Assembly (NCBI GenBank): GCA_965367295.1
Contig: CBDUHN010000008.1
Location: 1-64,000, forward strand
Reading direction: 5' to 3'
DNA length: 64,000 bases
Origin: JAIVHA01 sp965367295
GTDB lineage: Bacteria; Pseudomonadota; Gammaproteobacteria; DSM-19610
This document shows positions 1 to 8,558 of this stretch, in pieces. The notes beneath the pieces are model-generated. The model was not told where the DNA came from. It saw only the letters and a program-made list of their open reading frames with translations, and ran no database searches. Numbering within the stretch: position 1 is the stretch's first letter; every line of letters starts with the position of its first letter. Both the position numbers and the translations under genes were made by a program.

Positions 1-303
1 GGCAAGAGAAAGTAACCCGCCCAGGAAGGGCGGAAAAAAAGCTATGGAATGGCAGGCAACCGAAAAAGAACACCAACCGAATGAATCCGGACCTACCAAA
101 ATCCGGCACCCCTGCTCCCCGCTGGCGCGGCCGAGAAGCACAGGGCACCCGCGCAGCGGGCGGTGTCGTCGGGTGGCCTTTCTTTTGGTTCGTTTTCTTT
201 GGCGGGGCAAAGAAAATGAACCCGCCCAGCCAAGGGCGGAAGGAAGGCCATTAATCAGCAGGCAAATGGAAAAGAACACCAACCGAATAAATACGGACCT
301 ACA
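1..303. repeat. Two tandem copies of a dispersed hairpin-forming repeat
   Basis: No gene is credible in the first 394 bases. Two related units lie about 206 bases apart. Each has an AAAGAAAA/AGAAAG-type segment, a CCCGCCCAG..AGGGCGGA segment, a shared block AAAAGAACACCAACCGAAT (from 64 and from 270) and a terminal TCCGGACCTAC-like end. The second unit holds a strong hairpin: 188-201 pairs with 208-221 (core TTTTCTTTG / CAAAGAAAA) around a GCGGGG loop. A degenerate copy recurs at 45438-45524, so this is a dispersed family and not a local duplication only. An open frame runs through it into cysZ, but the translated text is repeat sequence. Confidence 0.75.
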
Positions 304-394
304 GGGTACCCGCATCAACCATCCCCCACCTTTGCACCGCCCGCCCCTTTCCGGTACAACCACCCCCATCGTCCCACAACTCACCGTGACCACC

Positions 395-1135
395 ATGAAA
401 GATCTGTTTCTCGGCGCCGGTTACCTGCTGGAAGGGCTACGCATCATCCGCCAACCCGGCCTGCGTCGCTATGTCGTCGTACCGCTGCTGATCAATATCC
501 TATTGTTTGGTGGCCTGCTGTATTTCGCCTTCGGCTGGGTGCAAAACCTGATTGATTACCTGCTGGGCTACCTGCCGGATTTTCTCGACTGGCTGAGTTA
601 CCTGCTGTGGCCACTGTTTGCCATCGTGAGTTCACTGGTGGTGTTCTACGGCTTCTCTGTCGCAGCCAACCTGATTGGCGCCCCGTTCAACGACCTGCTC
701 TCCGCCGCAGTGGAACGGCATCTCACCGGTCAGAAACAGGATGATGAAAGTGATTGGAAAAAACTGTTGAAGGAACTGATACCGAACCTGGTATCGGAAC
801 TGCGCAAACTACTCTATTTCATACTCTGGGCGATTCCGTTCGGTATTCTGTTCCTGATTCCCGGCATCAACCTGGCGGCACCATTTTTATGGGCCCTGTT
901 CAGTGCCTGGATGCTGGCACTGGAATACATCAGCTATCCGATGGTCAACCACGGCCTGTTGTTTCCGGAACAACGCCGCAGGTTGCGGGGACGCCGCTGG
1001 CTGTCAGTGAGTTTCGGTGGCGCCACCCTGTTGGGCACGCTGATCCCCGTGGTGAATTTTCTGGTGATGCCTACGGCGGTGGCCGGTGCGACAGCCATGT
1101 GGGTGAAGGAGATGAAAGGAAATCCATCCGGCTGA
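395..1135 (+). CDS. cysZ: CysZ-like sulfate transporter (EI24 family)
   Basis: A 246-residue inner-membrane protein of the CysZ/EI24 family, which mediates sulfate uptake for cysteine synthesis. Hydrophobic segments lie near residues 27-48, 66-93, 138-185 and 208-236. Family-typical stretches include PGLRRYVVVPLLINILL near the N-terminus, AAPFLWALFSAWMLALEY and a C-terminal MPTAVAGATAMW. The length agrees with E. coli CysZ (about 250 residues). The open frame extends upstream to 44, but that part is repeat DNA, so I chose the ATG at 395, where homology begins. The next gene is convergent, and a repeat separates the two ends. No sulfate-assimilation gene is adjacent. Confidence 0.88.
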   Translation: MKDLFLGAGYLLEGLRIIRQPGLRRYVVVPLLINILLFGGLLYFAFGWVQNLIDYLLGYLPDFLDWLSYLLWPLFAIVSSLVVFYGFSVAANLIGAPFNDLLSAAVERHLTGQKQDDESDWKKLLKELIPNLVSELRKLLYFILWAIPFGILFLIPGINLAAPFLWALFSAWMLALEYISYPMVNHGLLFPEQRRRLRGRRWLSVSFGGATLLGTLIPVVNFLVMPTAVAGATAMWVKEMKGNPSG

Positions 1136-1141
1136 TGGCCC

Positions 1142-1219
1142 CTGTAGATCCGGAATTATTCGGTCGATTGCCGTGTCAAAATGTCAGGAACCCCTGCCCG
1201 AATAAATCCGGATCTACAG
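1142..1219. repeat. Inverted-repeat element between cysZ and the aminotransferase
   Basis: The arm CTGTAGATCCGGAATTATTC (1142-1161, continuing GG) is matched by its inverse at 1198-1219 (CCGAATAAATCC then GGATCTACAG) with one mismatch over 22 bases and a spacer of about 34 bases. The right arm overlaps the end of the minus-strand aminotransferase gene: its stop codon is the TAG of CTGTAGATCC. It could act as a bidirectional terminator, although there is no T-tract. Confidence 0.7.
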
Positions 1220-2380
1220 ATGCCCGCCGGTGACAAACCGCCGGATTCGCTCCACCCCCTCCTCCAGCTGCGGTATAGCCGTGGTATAGGCAAAGCGCAC
1301 ATGCTGCCCGGCGCGGTATGTACCGAAATCAATCCCGGGGGTGATGGCCACCCCCGCCTCTTCCAGCAACCGTTGCGAAAACGCGAAACTATCATCGCTG
1401 AATCGACTGCAATCGGCATATAGGTAAAAAGCACCCTGCGGGGTCACGGGAATGTTGAATCCCATTTCCCGCAATGCTGGCAGCAGAAAATCCCGCCGTG
1501 CCTGGAAGGCGGTGCGACGTTCCTCGAGAATGTGCCTGGTCTCCGGCGTAAAGGCGGCCAGCGCAGCATACTGGGATAGCGTCGGTGCCGACAGAAACAG
1601 GTTCTGCGCCAGTTTTTCGAGTCCTTCCACATGGACCCGTGGCGCCACAATCCAGCCCAGGCGCCAACCGGTCATACCGAAATATTTTGAGAAACTGTTG
1701 ATGACGAACAGCTCATCGGAAATCGCCAGGGCGCTGGCAGCTTCCTCACCATAGGTCAAGCCATGGTAGATCTCGTCCACTATGAGGGCACCACCACACG
1801 TCGCCGTGAGTTGATGCAAAGCCGTGATTTCCGCATGACTGAGCAGGGTGCCGGTGGGATTGGCCGGAGATGCCACCAGCAGTGCACGGGTGCGATCAGT
1901 CCAGTGTGATTCCGCCAGCGCCGCGGTCATCTGGTACCCGGTAGCGGCATCCACGGGCAAGTTGATCGGCTCGCCTTCCACCAGCCGCACGAAATTACGG
2001 TTACAGGGATAACCCGGATCGGTGAGCAGCACCTGCTGGTCGCGCCCCACCAACAGTGCCAACACCAGTTGCAGGGCACCTGAAGCACCGGGCGTCACGA
2101 TGATCCGCCCGGGATCGACATCCAGTCGATAACGCGTCTGATAAAACGTACTGATGGCCTGCCGCAGTTCCGGCAGGCCGGCCGCGGGCGTGTAGTGGGT
2201 CTTGCCCTCCACCAGCGCCTGCTGCCCGGCGGCGATAATGGGCGCCGGGGTGATGAAATCCGGCTCGCCGATTTCCATGTGCACGATGGAGCGGCCCTGA
2301 GCCTCCAGCTCGCGGGCACGAGCCAGCAATGCCATGACATGAAAGGGCTGGATATGGGCCATACGGCTGGCCTGAAACAT
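1214..2380 (-). CDS. PLP-dependent class I/II aminotransferase
   Basis: A cytoplasmic fold-type I aminotransferase of about 388 residues. Visible hallmarks are the substrate-site SPANPTGT, the PLP-ring aspartate in LIVDEIYHGL, the Schiff-base lysine in NSFSKYFGMTGWRLGW and the C-terminal arginine in QHVRFAYTTA. The family includes aspartate and alanine transaminases, and the substrate cannot be read from sequence. The open frame begins farther upstream (TTG at 2470, ATG at 2467), overlapping the HAD gene stop, but the first 30 residues look non-coding. I chose the ATG at 2380 (MFQASRMAHIQPF). Its stop codon lies inside a dispersed repeat. It is probably cotranscribed with the upstream HAD gene. 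Confidence 0.85.
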   Translation of the reverse strand: MFQASRMAHIQPFHVMALLARARELEAQGRSIVHMEIGEPDFITPAPIIAAGQQALVEGKTHYTPAAGLPELRQAISTFYQTRYRLDVDPGRIIVTPGASGALQLVLALLVGRDQQVLLTDPGYPCNRNFVRLVEGEPINLPVDAATGYQMTAALAESHWTDRTRALLVASPANPTGTLLSHAEITALHQLTATCGGALIVDEIYHGLTYGEEAASALAISDELFVINSFSKYFGMTGWRLGWIVAPRVHVEGLEKLAQNLFLSAPTLSQYAALAAFTPETRHILEERRTAFQARRDFLLPALREMGFNIPVTPQGAFYLYADCSRFSDDSFAFSQRLLEEAGVAITPGIDFGTYRAGQHVRFAYTTAIPQLEEGVERIRRFVTGGHL

Positions 2381-2466
2381 GGGAATACCTGTTGGCGATG
2401 GCAAAGCCGGTACTGGACTATGAATACCCGATGGCGTCAACCCTGCCGTCACAATACCGGATGCCA

Positions 2467-3225
2467 TCAACCCCCATGTAACAACCGTAGCAATTCCACA
2501 TCCACACAGGATTTGCCGTGGGCATCCCCGGCCAGCACCTGCATGGGCGCGTCAGGTTCACCGAAACTGTCGAGCAGCAGCGCAGCTCCGGTGAAATCAT
2601 GCTGGCGGGTGTAGTCATTGAGTGTGACCAGCGTTTTCAGCCCGGCATCACGGGAGGCAATGAGTCCATTCTCGGAATCCTCGAAGGCTAGACATTGCGC
2701 CGGCGCGAGCTGCATCTTCTCCATGGCATAGTGATAGATGCCGGGGTCAGGCTTTTTCTTCGGTACCACGCTGCCGGCGGCGATCACCTCAAACCAGTCA
2801 CAACCATCGGGTGCCAGGCTGTTCTCCAGCAGCGCGGTCACATTTTCCGGCGTGGTGGTGGTGGCAATGGCCAGCCGCAATCCTGCCGCGCGGGCCTCCA
2901 TCAGCAAACGTTTTACACCGGGGCGCAGCGGCAGACCGCCAGCCCCGACCGTGCGCGTGTAACACTCGGTCTTGGCGCGATGCAGCTCGGCGATAAAGGC
3001 ATCCAGCCCCTGTGGCGGTGCGAGGTGAATCCCTTCGGTATCGAGGAAAAAGCGAATCCGCTCCTTGCCACCCGTCACCGCCAGCAACTCACCATAGCGC
3101 TGGCGGGACCAGTTCCAATCCAGGCCGGCATCGGCAAACGCCTGATTGAAGGATTGACGATGCACCTCCTCGGTATCCGCCAGGGTACCGTCCACATCAA
3201 AGAGTAACGCCTGTAATTCACTCAC
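2467..3225 (-). CDS. HAD-superfamily phosphatase, CbbY-like
   Basis: A 252-residue haloacid dehalogenase-type hydrolase. Motif I is LLFDVDGTLADTE near residues 7-19 with both nucleophile-site aspartates. A cap region with TGGKERI is typical of the CbbY/beta-phosphoglucomutase group, motif II is ATTTTP, and motifs III/IV are KKKPDPGIY and AFEDSENG. CbbY in Calvin-cycle bacteria dephosphorylates xylulose-1,5-bisphosphate, but no Calvin gene is near, so the substrate stays open. The open frame reaches 3402. I chose the GTG at 3225, which gives the family N-terminus (VSELQALLFD) and follows a purine-rich GAGAGTGG. It runs straight into the aminotransferase gene. Confidence 0.8.
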   Translation of the reverse strand: MSELQALLFDVDGTLADTEEVHRQSFNQAFADAGLDWNWSRQRYGELLAVTGGKERIRFFLDTEGIHLAPPQGLDAFIAELHRAKTECYTRTVGAGGLPLRPGVKRLLMEARAAGLRLAIATTTTPENVTALLENSLAPDGCDWFEVIAAGSVVPKKKPDPGIYHYAMEKMQLAPAQCLAFEDSENGLIASRDAGLKTLVTLNDYTRQHDFTGAALLLDSFGEPDAPMQVLAGDAHGKSCVDVELLRLLHGG

Positions 3226-3414
3226 TGTTCCACTCTCGCTCGTATCCAAAAGCCACATAGGGTACCCGAGCGCACGCAGGCTATCACCCTGGCTTCGCCA
3301 AGACTTTTCTACATCATTGATGCCGGGAAAATCTGCGCGCGGCGCCTTGACTCGTTGCACCTCGAAGCGGAGACTAGCGCGCCGAGTCGGGGACCAGGGC
3401 AAGACGCTGTCCGC

Positions 3415-3443
3415 TTGCGCGGTGATTCTCTTTCTGGTATAGA
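3415..3443 (+). promoter_or_regulatory. Likely sigma-70 promoter of dksA
   Basis: A -35 TTGCGC (3415-3420), a 17-base spacer and a -10 TATAGA (3438-3443) sit 38 bases before the dksA start. An AGAAAGG ribosome site follows. Read by eye only. Confidence 0.5.
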
Positions 3444-3481
3444 AGCTCGTTTACTTTTCAAGGATCTGGGAGAAAGGTTGC

Positions 3482-4144
3482 ATGGCCGTCAAGAAAAAGA
3501 CTGCGCAGTCCAAGGCAACAGCCAAGAAGAAAGTGGTTGCAAAGAAGACCGTAGCGAAAAAGACGATCGCCAAAAAGGCACCGGCCAAGAAGGCCGTGGC
3601 CAAGAAGGCTGTAGTGAAAAAGGCCCCGGCAAGCAAGACCGCCACCAGGAAAGCGGCATCCGCGCCAACCACAACCAAGCAGGCCCCGGTGAAGAAGACT
3701 ACCGCGAAGAAAAATGCCACGGCAAGCACTCATGGCCCTGTACCGGGTATCGCGCCTTACCAGGAAAAGAAGGGCGAGGAATACATGGGCGATAAGCAGA
3801 TAGCGCATTTCCGTAATATCCTGCTGGCCTGGAAACGCGAATTGATGGAAGAAGTGGATCGCACCGTGCACCACATGCAGGATGAAGCGGCCAATTTCCC
3901 TGATCCCAATGACCGCGCCACCCAGGAATCGGAATTCAGCATGGAACTGCGCGCCCGGGACCGTGAGCGCAAACTCATCAAGAAGATCGATGAATCCATG
4001 AGCAAGCTGGATGATGGCGAATATGGCTACTGCGAATCCTGCGGCGTGGAAATTGGTATTCGACGCCTGGAAGCGCGCCCAACCGCCAGCCTGTGCATCG
4101 ATTGCAAGACCCTGGATGAAATCCGCGAAAAGCAACGCGGCTGA
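3482..4144 (+). CDS. dksA: DksA with a histone H1-like lysine/alanine-rich N-terminal tail
   Basis: An RNA polymerase secondary-channel factor that works with ppGpp to reset rRNA and amino-acid promoters. From about residue 87 (GIAPYQEKKGEEYM) to the end (EIREKQRG) it matches classical 151-residue DksA closely. The coiled-coil tip aspartates are present in FPDPNDRAT (D141, D144), as is the Cys4 zinc finger C184-x2-C187-x17-C205-x2-C208. Before that lie about 85 residues of repeated KKxxAKK/AVAKK units rich in Lys, Ala and Thr, like bacterial histone H1-like proteins. The total is 220 residues, against 151 usually. The start ATG has a good ribosome site, and the tail is in the same frame without a break. 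An internal ATG at 3785 would make a short form. gluQ follows, as in many proteobacteria. Confidence 0.93.
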   Translation: MAVKKKTAQSKATAKKKVVAKKTVAKKTIAKKAPAKKAVAKKAVVKKAPASKTATRKAASAPTTTKQAPVKKTTAKKNATASTHGPVPGIAPYQEKKGEEYMGDKQIAHFRNILLAWKRELMEEVDRTVHHMQDEAANFPDPNDRATQESEFSMELRARDRERKLIKKIDESMSKLDDGEYGYCESCGVEIGIRRLEARPTASLCIDCKTLDEIREKQRG

Positions 4145-4165
4145 TCACCGCACGACTCCAGACTC

Positions 4166-4191
4166 AAAAGCCGGCCAACGCCGGCTTTTTT
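4166..4191 (+). terminator. Intrinsic terminator after dksA
   Basis: A 10-bp stem AAAAGCCGGC / GCCGGCTTTT with a CAAC loop, ending in TTTTTT. It lies 22 bases after the dksA stop and before gluQ, so gluQ expression may depend on read-through. Confidence 0.85.
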
Positions 4192-4308
4192 GTTGCACCA
4201 GCATAACGCCTGTGACAATCGTATATTTTTCGCAGCTCCCACCAGACCCCTTGATTTACCGATGCGGCCCTCTTTTAATGGAGCATCGAACGCCATCAGT
4301 ACATCTGT

Positions 4309-5214
4309 ATGATCGACGCCCCCACTGACTACTGCGGCCGTTTCGCCCCCTCGCCCACCGGCCCACTCCACTTCGGCTCCCTGATCGCTGCGCTGGGCAG
4401 TTATCTGGATGCGCGCCATCGGCGCGGGAAATGGCGGGTACGCATGGAGGATCTCGATCCACCACGGGAAATGGCCGGTGCCGCCGACCTCATCCTGCGC
4501 ACCCTCGAGTCCTATGGATTCGAATGGGATGGACCGGTGTGGTACCAGAGCCGGCGCCATGATGCCTACGAAGCCGCCATCGAGGCCCTTCACCAGCATG
4601 GCCTCGTGTATCACTGCGCCTGCGCCCGTCGGGAGATCCACTCCATCGCCCGGATGGGCATCGATGGCCCCGTCTACCCCGGCACCTGCCGCGAAGGTGT
4701 GCCGGCCGGTCGCAAAGGTCGTTCCATTCGTATTCGCACTCCCAGTCAAGCTGTCAGCTTTGTAGATCGCCTGCAGGGACGTCTCGTTCAGCGACTCGAC
4801 ACGGAAGTGGGTGATTTTATCCTGCGGCGGGCCGACGGTCTGTATGCCTATCAACTGGCCGTGGTAGTGGATGATGCCGAACAGGGCATTACCGATATCG
4901 TGCGGGGCTGCGACCTGCTGGACTCAACGCCACGCCAGCGCTACCTGCAAGACGCATTGGGTGCGCCGCACCCACACTACCTGCACCTGCCCGTGGCAAC
5001 CAATACGGCGGGCGAAAAACTCAGCAAACAGACCCACGCCCCGGCCATTCCGACTGGCGGCGATATCAACCTGCTGCTGCAATGCATGCGTTTTCTGGGT
5101 CAGGATGCGAACGATGAGTTGCGTGATGCAAGCTATGCTGAATTCTGGCACTGGGCCATTACCCATTGGAATCCCGCCAGGATCCCCGCACGGCGCGCCC
5201 TTGAAACCCACTGA
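4309..5214 (+). CDS. gluQ: Glutamyl-Q tRNA(Asp) synthetase
   Basis: A 301-residue truncated glutamyl-tRNA synthetase homologue that attaches glutamate to queuosine in tRNA(Asp). It has the catalytic core only, with no anticodon-binding domain. Visible elements are RFAPSPTGPLHFGSL with the HIGH-like HFGS (residues 11-25), RMEDLDPPRE, zinc-site cysteines in CACARRE and the YPGTC segment, and the KMSKS-like KLSKQ near residue 241. Length and architecture are typical. The position behind dksA is the classic dksA-gluQ arrangement. The ATG at 4309 was chosen because the conserved core begins 10 residues later. Confidence 0.93.
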   Translation: MIDAPTDYCGRFAPSPTGPLHFGSLIAALGSYLDARHRRGKWRVRMEDLDPPREMAGAADLILRTLESYGFEWDGPVWYQSRRHDAYEAAIEALHQHGLVYHCACARREIHSIARMGIDGPVYPGTCREGVPAGRKGRSIRIRTPSQAVSFVDRLQGRLVQRLDTEVGDFILRRADGLYAYQLAVVVDDAEQGITDIVRGCDLLDSTPRQRYLQDALGAPHPHYLHLPVATNTAGEKLSKQTHAPAIPTGGDINLLLQCMRFLGQDANDELRDASYAEFWHWAITHWNPARIPARRALETH

Positions 5215-5335
5215 ATGGTCACAGCGCTGGTCAATGAGAGGGACTTGAGTAGAATACCCACAGTTACGATCCCGATAAATTACCGCATTCGTACGGCCAC
5301 GACAGCAGCAAACGGTTCGCCAAAGGAGATTCAGC

Positions 5336-7273
5336 ATGTCGGACACCAAGGTTTATCCCGTTCCCGCAGAATTCGCCGCCAGGGCCCACATCAACCAGCA
5401 GCAGGCGCAGGAAATGTACGCCCGCTCGGTGGCCGATCCGGAAGGTTTCTGGGCGGAACAGGCGGAACAGTTTCTGACCTGGTACAAGCCCTGGGACAAG
5501 GTGCTGGAATGGGATTTTCATACGGCCGATATCCGCTGGTTCGCGGGCGGCAAACTCAATGTCTGCTACAACTGCGTGGATCGTCACCTGGATGATCGTG
5601 CCGACCAGACCGCGCTGATCTGGGAAGGCGATGACCCCAACACCGATGCCACCATCAGCTACCGTGAACTCTACGAACAGGTCACCCGGCTCGGCAACGC
5701 ACTCAAGGCCCGTGGCGTAAAAAAGGGAGATCGGGTATGCATCTACATGCCCATGATTCCAGAAGCGGTATACGCCATGCTCGCCTGTACGCGCATAGGC
5801 GCGGTGCATTCCGTGGTATTCGGCGGCTTCTCGCCCGAATCCCTCAAGGATCGCATTCTCGATTCCGACTGCCGGGTGCTGATCACCGCCGATGAGGGTG
5901 TGCGTGGCGGCCGCCATGTGCCACTCAAGGTCAATGCCGACAAGGCGCTGGAACAATGTCCCGACGTTCATTCCGTATTGGTGGTGAAACGCACCGGCGG
6001 CAAGATCGCATGGCATGACGAGCGCGATGTCTGGTATCACGAACTGACCCAGGCACAGTCCACCGACTGCCCACCCGAGGAAATGGATGCCGAAGATCCC
6101 CTTTTCATCCTCTACACCTCGGGCTCGACGGGCAAACCCAAGGGAGTGCTGCACACCACCGGCGGTTACCTGCTGTTCGCTGCCATCACCCACAAATACG
6201 TGTTCGACTATCACGATGGCGATATCTACTGGTGCACCGCGGATGTGGGCTGGGTTACCGGTCACAGCTATATTGTCTATGGCCCGCTCGCCAATGGCGC
6301 CCAGACACTGGTGTTCGAGGGCATCCCTACCTACCCAGACGCCTCGCGCCTGTGGGAGGTATGCGACAAGCACCAGGTCAATATCTTCTACACCGCCCCT
6401 ACTGCCATCCGGGCCCTGATGCGCGAAGGCACGGAACCGGTGCGTAGCACCTCGCGGAAGAGCCTGCGCCTGCTGGGCAGTGTGGGTGAGCCGATCAACC
6501 CGGAAGCCTGGGAGTGGTACTACCACGAGGTGGGTGATGGTCGCTGCCCCATCGTCGATACCTGGTGGCAGACGGAAACCGGCGGCCATATGATCACCCC
6601 GCTGCCCGGCGCCACCGACCTCAAGCCCGGCTCGGCCAGCCACCCCTTCTTCGGCGTCGTGCCGGCGCTGGTGGACGGCGAAGGCAGGCTTCTGGAAGGT
6701 GAAGCCGAAGGCAACCTGGTCATCACCCACCCCTGGCCGGGCCAGATGCGCAGCGTATACGGTGATCACCAGCGCTTCATCGACACCTATTTCAAAACCT
6801 ACCCCGGCATGTATTTTTCCGGTGATGGAGCGCGTCGCGACAAGGATGGCTACTACTGGATCACCGGCCGTGTCGACGATGTGCTCAATGTCTCCGGCCA
6901 TCGCCTCGGTACCGCGGAGCTGGAAAGTGCACTGGTACTGCATGATGCCGTGGCGGAAGCCGCCGTTGTTGGCTATCCCCACGACATCAAGGGCCAGGGC
7001 ATCTATGCCTATGTAACCCTGATCAAAGGCATCGAGCCCAGCGATGAACTGCGGGCGGAGCTCATCAAGCTGGTGCGCAGCGAAATCGGGCCCATCGCCA
7101 CCCTCGATGTCGTGCAATGGGCGCCGGGGCTACCCAAGACCCGTTCCGGCAAGATCATGCGCCGCATCCTGCGCAAGATCGCTGCCAATGAAATCGACAC
7201 CCTCGGCGACACCTCCACACTGGCTGATCCCGGCGTAGTGCAGGATCTTACCGACAACCGCGCCAACCGCTGA
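5336..7273 (+). CDS. acs: Acetyl-CoA synthetase (AMP-forming)
   Basis: A 645-residue enzyme that activates acetate to acetyl-CoA through acetyl-AMP. The AMP-binding P-loop TSGSTGKPKGVLHT is near residues 261-274. VDTWWQTETGGHM supplies the conserved adenylate-site motif and the hinge and C-terminal domain follow. The conserved lysine that Pat-type acetyltransferases modify is present in PKTRSGKIMRRILRKIA near residue 602. The length equals canonical Acs. It is preceded by a GGAG site. A tandem receiver gene starts 24 bases after the stop. A Pat-like acetyltransferase and an AcuC-like deacetylase are encoded at 44-48 kb, which suggests control by reversible lysine acetylation. Confidence 0.96.
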   Translation: MSDTKVYPVPAEFAARAHINQQQAQEMYARSVADPEGFWAEQAEQFLTWYKPWDKVLEWDFHTADIRWFAGGKLNVCYNCVDRHLDDRADQTALIWEGDDPNTDATISYRELYEQVTRLGNALKARGVKKGDRVCIYMPMIPEAVYAMLACTRIGAVHSVVFGGFSPESLKDRILDSDCRVLITADEGVRGGRHVPLKVNADKALEQCPDVHSVLVVKRTGGKIAWHDERDVWYHELTQAQSTDCPPEEMDAEDPLFILYTSGSTGKPKGVLHTTGGYLLFAAITHKYVFDYHDGDIYWCTADVGWVTGHSYIVYGPLANGAQTLVFEGIPTYPDASRLWEVCDKHQVNIFYTAPTAIRALMREGTEPVRSTSRKSLRLLGSVGEPINPEAWEWYYHEVGDGRCPIVDTWWQTETGGHMITPLPGATDLKPGSASHPFFGVVPALVDGEGRLLEGEAEGNLVITHPWPGQMRSVYGDHQRFIDTYFKTYPGMYFSGDGARRDKDGYYWITGRVDDVLNVSGHRLGTAELESALVLHDAVAEAAVVGYPHDIKGQGIYAYVTLIKGIEPSDELRAELIKLVRSEIGPIATLDVVQWAPGLPKTRSGKIMRRILRKIAANEIDTLGDTSTLADPGVVQDLTDNRANR

Positions 7274-7297
7274 CCCGTATTACCGGAAATCCCCAGC

Positions 7298-8092
7298 ATG
7301 CATACACTGACCCTCGATGAACTTGATGTACTGCTGGTGGAGCCCTCCGGCACCCAACGCCGCATTATCCAGGACTATCTGAATGGCTATGGTGTGCAAT
7401 ATGTGCATTGGGTACAGGGCGCCGGTACTGCCCTGGAAACGATACAGTCGCGTACCCCGGACCTGGTGATCAGCGCCATGCACCTGCCGGATATGACTGG
7501 TACCGAACTGGTGCAGGAAATGCGCCTCAACGATGCCATGCGCGACATCCCCTTCCTGCTCATCTCGTCCGAAACCAGCCTGAAGTACCTGGAACCGCTG
7601 CGTCAGGCAGGCGTCATCGGCATCCTGCCCAAACCCTTCGACCGCGACCAACTGGAACGCAGCCTCTATAACACCCTCGATTTCCTCGAACCACCGGAAC
7701 TGAAACTCAAGCACTATGCCCCGGATGAACTGCGAATACTGATCGTCGATGACAGCAGCACTTCGCGGCGTATGGTACGTCAGGTACTGGAGCGCATGGG
7801 TATGGAGCACTTCGCCGAGGCGGAAAACGGCCGACAGGCCATCGACTGGATCGACCGGGAATACTTCGATCTCATTATCACCGACCTCAATATGCCGGAA
7901 ATGGACGGGCGGGAACTAAGCCAATATATCCGCAACCAGAGCAGCCAGCCGAGCGTACCGATTTTGATGTTCACCTCTCTGCGGGATCAAAGCCGCCTGG
8001 CGGCCATTGAACAAAGCGGGGTTTCCGCCATCTTCGACAAACCATTTGGCGCCGATGTGCTGCGCAGCACCATCGAGAAAGTGCTGGCGTAA
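7298..8092 (+). CDS. Tandem receiver-domain protein, first receiver degenerate
   Basis: A 264-residue protein made of two CheY-like receiver domains without an output domain. The second (about 145-264) looks complete: acidic pocket IVDDSS, phospho-acceptor D196 in ITDLNMPEMDG, and lysine in FDKPFG. In the first (about 8-125) the position of the acceptor aspartate holds alanine (A60 in VISAMHLPDMTG) and the acidic pair is VEPS, so it probably cannot be phosphorylated, although the lysine motif PKPF remains. It sits 24 bases after acs and is probably cotranscribed. No histidine kinase is adjacent. The output could be protein-protein interaction. Confidence 0.85.
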   Translation: MHTLTLDELDVLLVEPSGTQRRIIQDYLNGYGVQYVHWVQGAGTALETIQSRTPDLVISAMHLPDMTGTELVQEMRLNDAMRDIPFLLISSETSLKYLEPLRQAGVIGILPKPFDRDQLERSLYNTLDFLEPPELKLKHYAPDELRILIVDDSSTSRRMVRQVLERMGMEHFAEAENGRQAIDWIDREYFDLIITDLNMPEMDGRELSQYIRNQSSQPSVPILMFTSLRDQSRLAAIEQSGVSAIFDKPFGADVLRSTIEKVLA

Positions 8093-8558
8093 ACCGGGCG
8101 ATCGCCCTCTACAACCGCCGCAGCAAAGCACATCGTCATCCGTATGACGCCTGTTTTCCTACCCTGAACCCCTCTGATTCACTCCCCATCCCAACCCCCA
8201 TCCCTCCCATCCTACACGCCATATTCGCCATTGACCCAAAACCCATCAACCTTCAGATCTCTACATATCCGATTGTTTTATTTGTTATTAATTGATCTTT
8301 TTCAGCGAACGAATCCCGTCTGAAGCAGGTCGTGGGTAAAGAAACATTCAAGCCGGAGGGCACACGGTCGATACCTCATCTAGACGGCCGCGTCAAGTAT
8401 TTGGCGCCTTGAACAGGATGTAGTGGGAATCAGGAAGGCTCCCGTCGCGACCGCAACCACCCATATCGCCGAGGGATGCCATTGACGGCACCCAGACGTA
8501 CACAGAGTGCTGACATGCGCGTTGGCCCTGTGTAAAACCTGAACCGGGAACCACCAAC
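8093..8558. other. 466-base intergenic region before the WD40-like gene
   Basis: No gene is visible. The first half is C-rich and low in complexity. An AT-rich stretch at about 8262-8305 (TTTTATTTGTTATTAATTG) could carry promoter elements. The last 200 bases are GC-rich with several short potential stems and could be a long 5' leader. I compared them by eye with common riboswitch cores (TPP, cobalamin, c-di-GMP-I, lysine) and found no convincing match. Confidence 0.4.

Noticed and set aside
44..394. Upstream extension of the cysZ reading frame
   Set aside because: The translated text comes from the dispersed repeat, and CysZ homology begins exactly at the ATG at 395.
5264..7117. 617-codon open frame antisense to acs
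   Set aside because: It mirrors the GC-rich codon pattern of acs. It has no ribosome site or known domain, and acs is unquestionable.
8320..8558. Riboswitch-like leader (c-di-GMP or cobalamin)
   Set aside because: The characteristic conserved cores are not present, so only an unassigned leader is reported.
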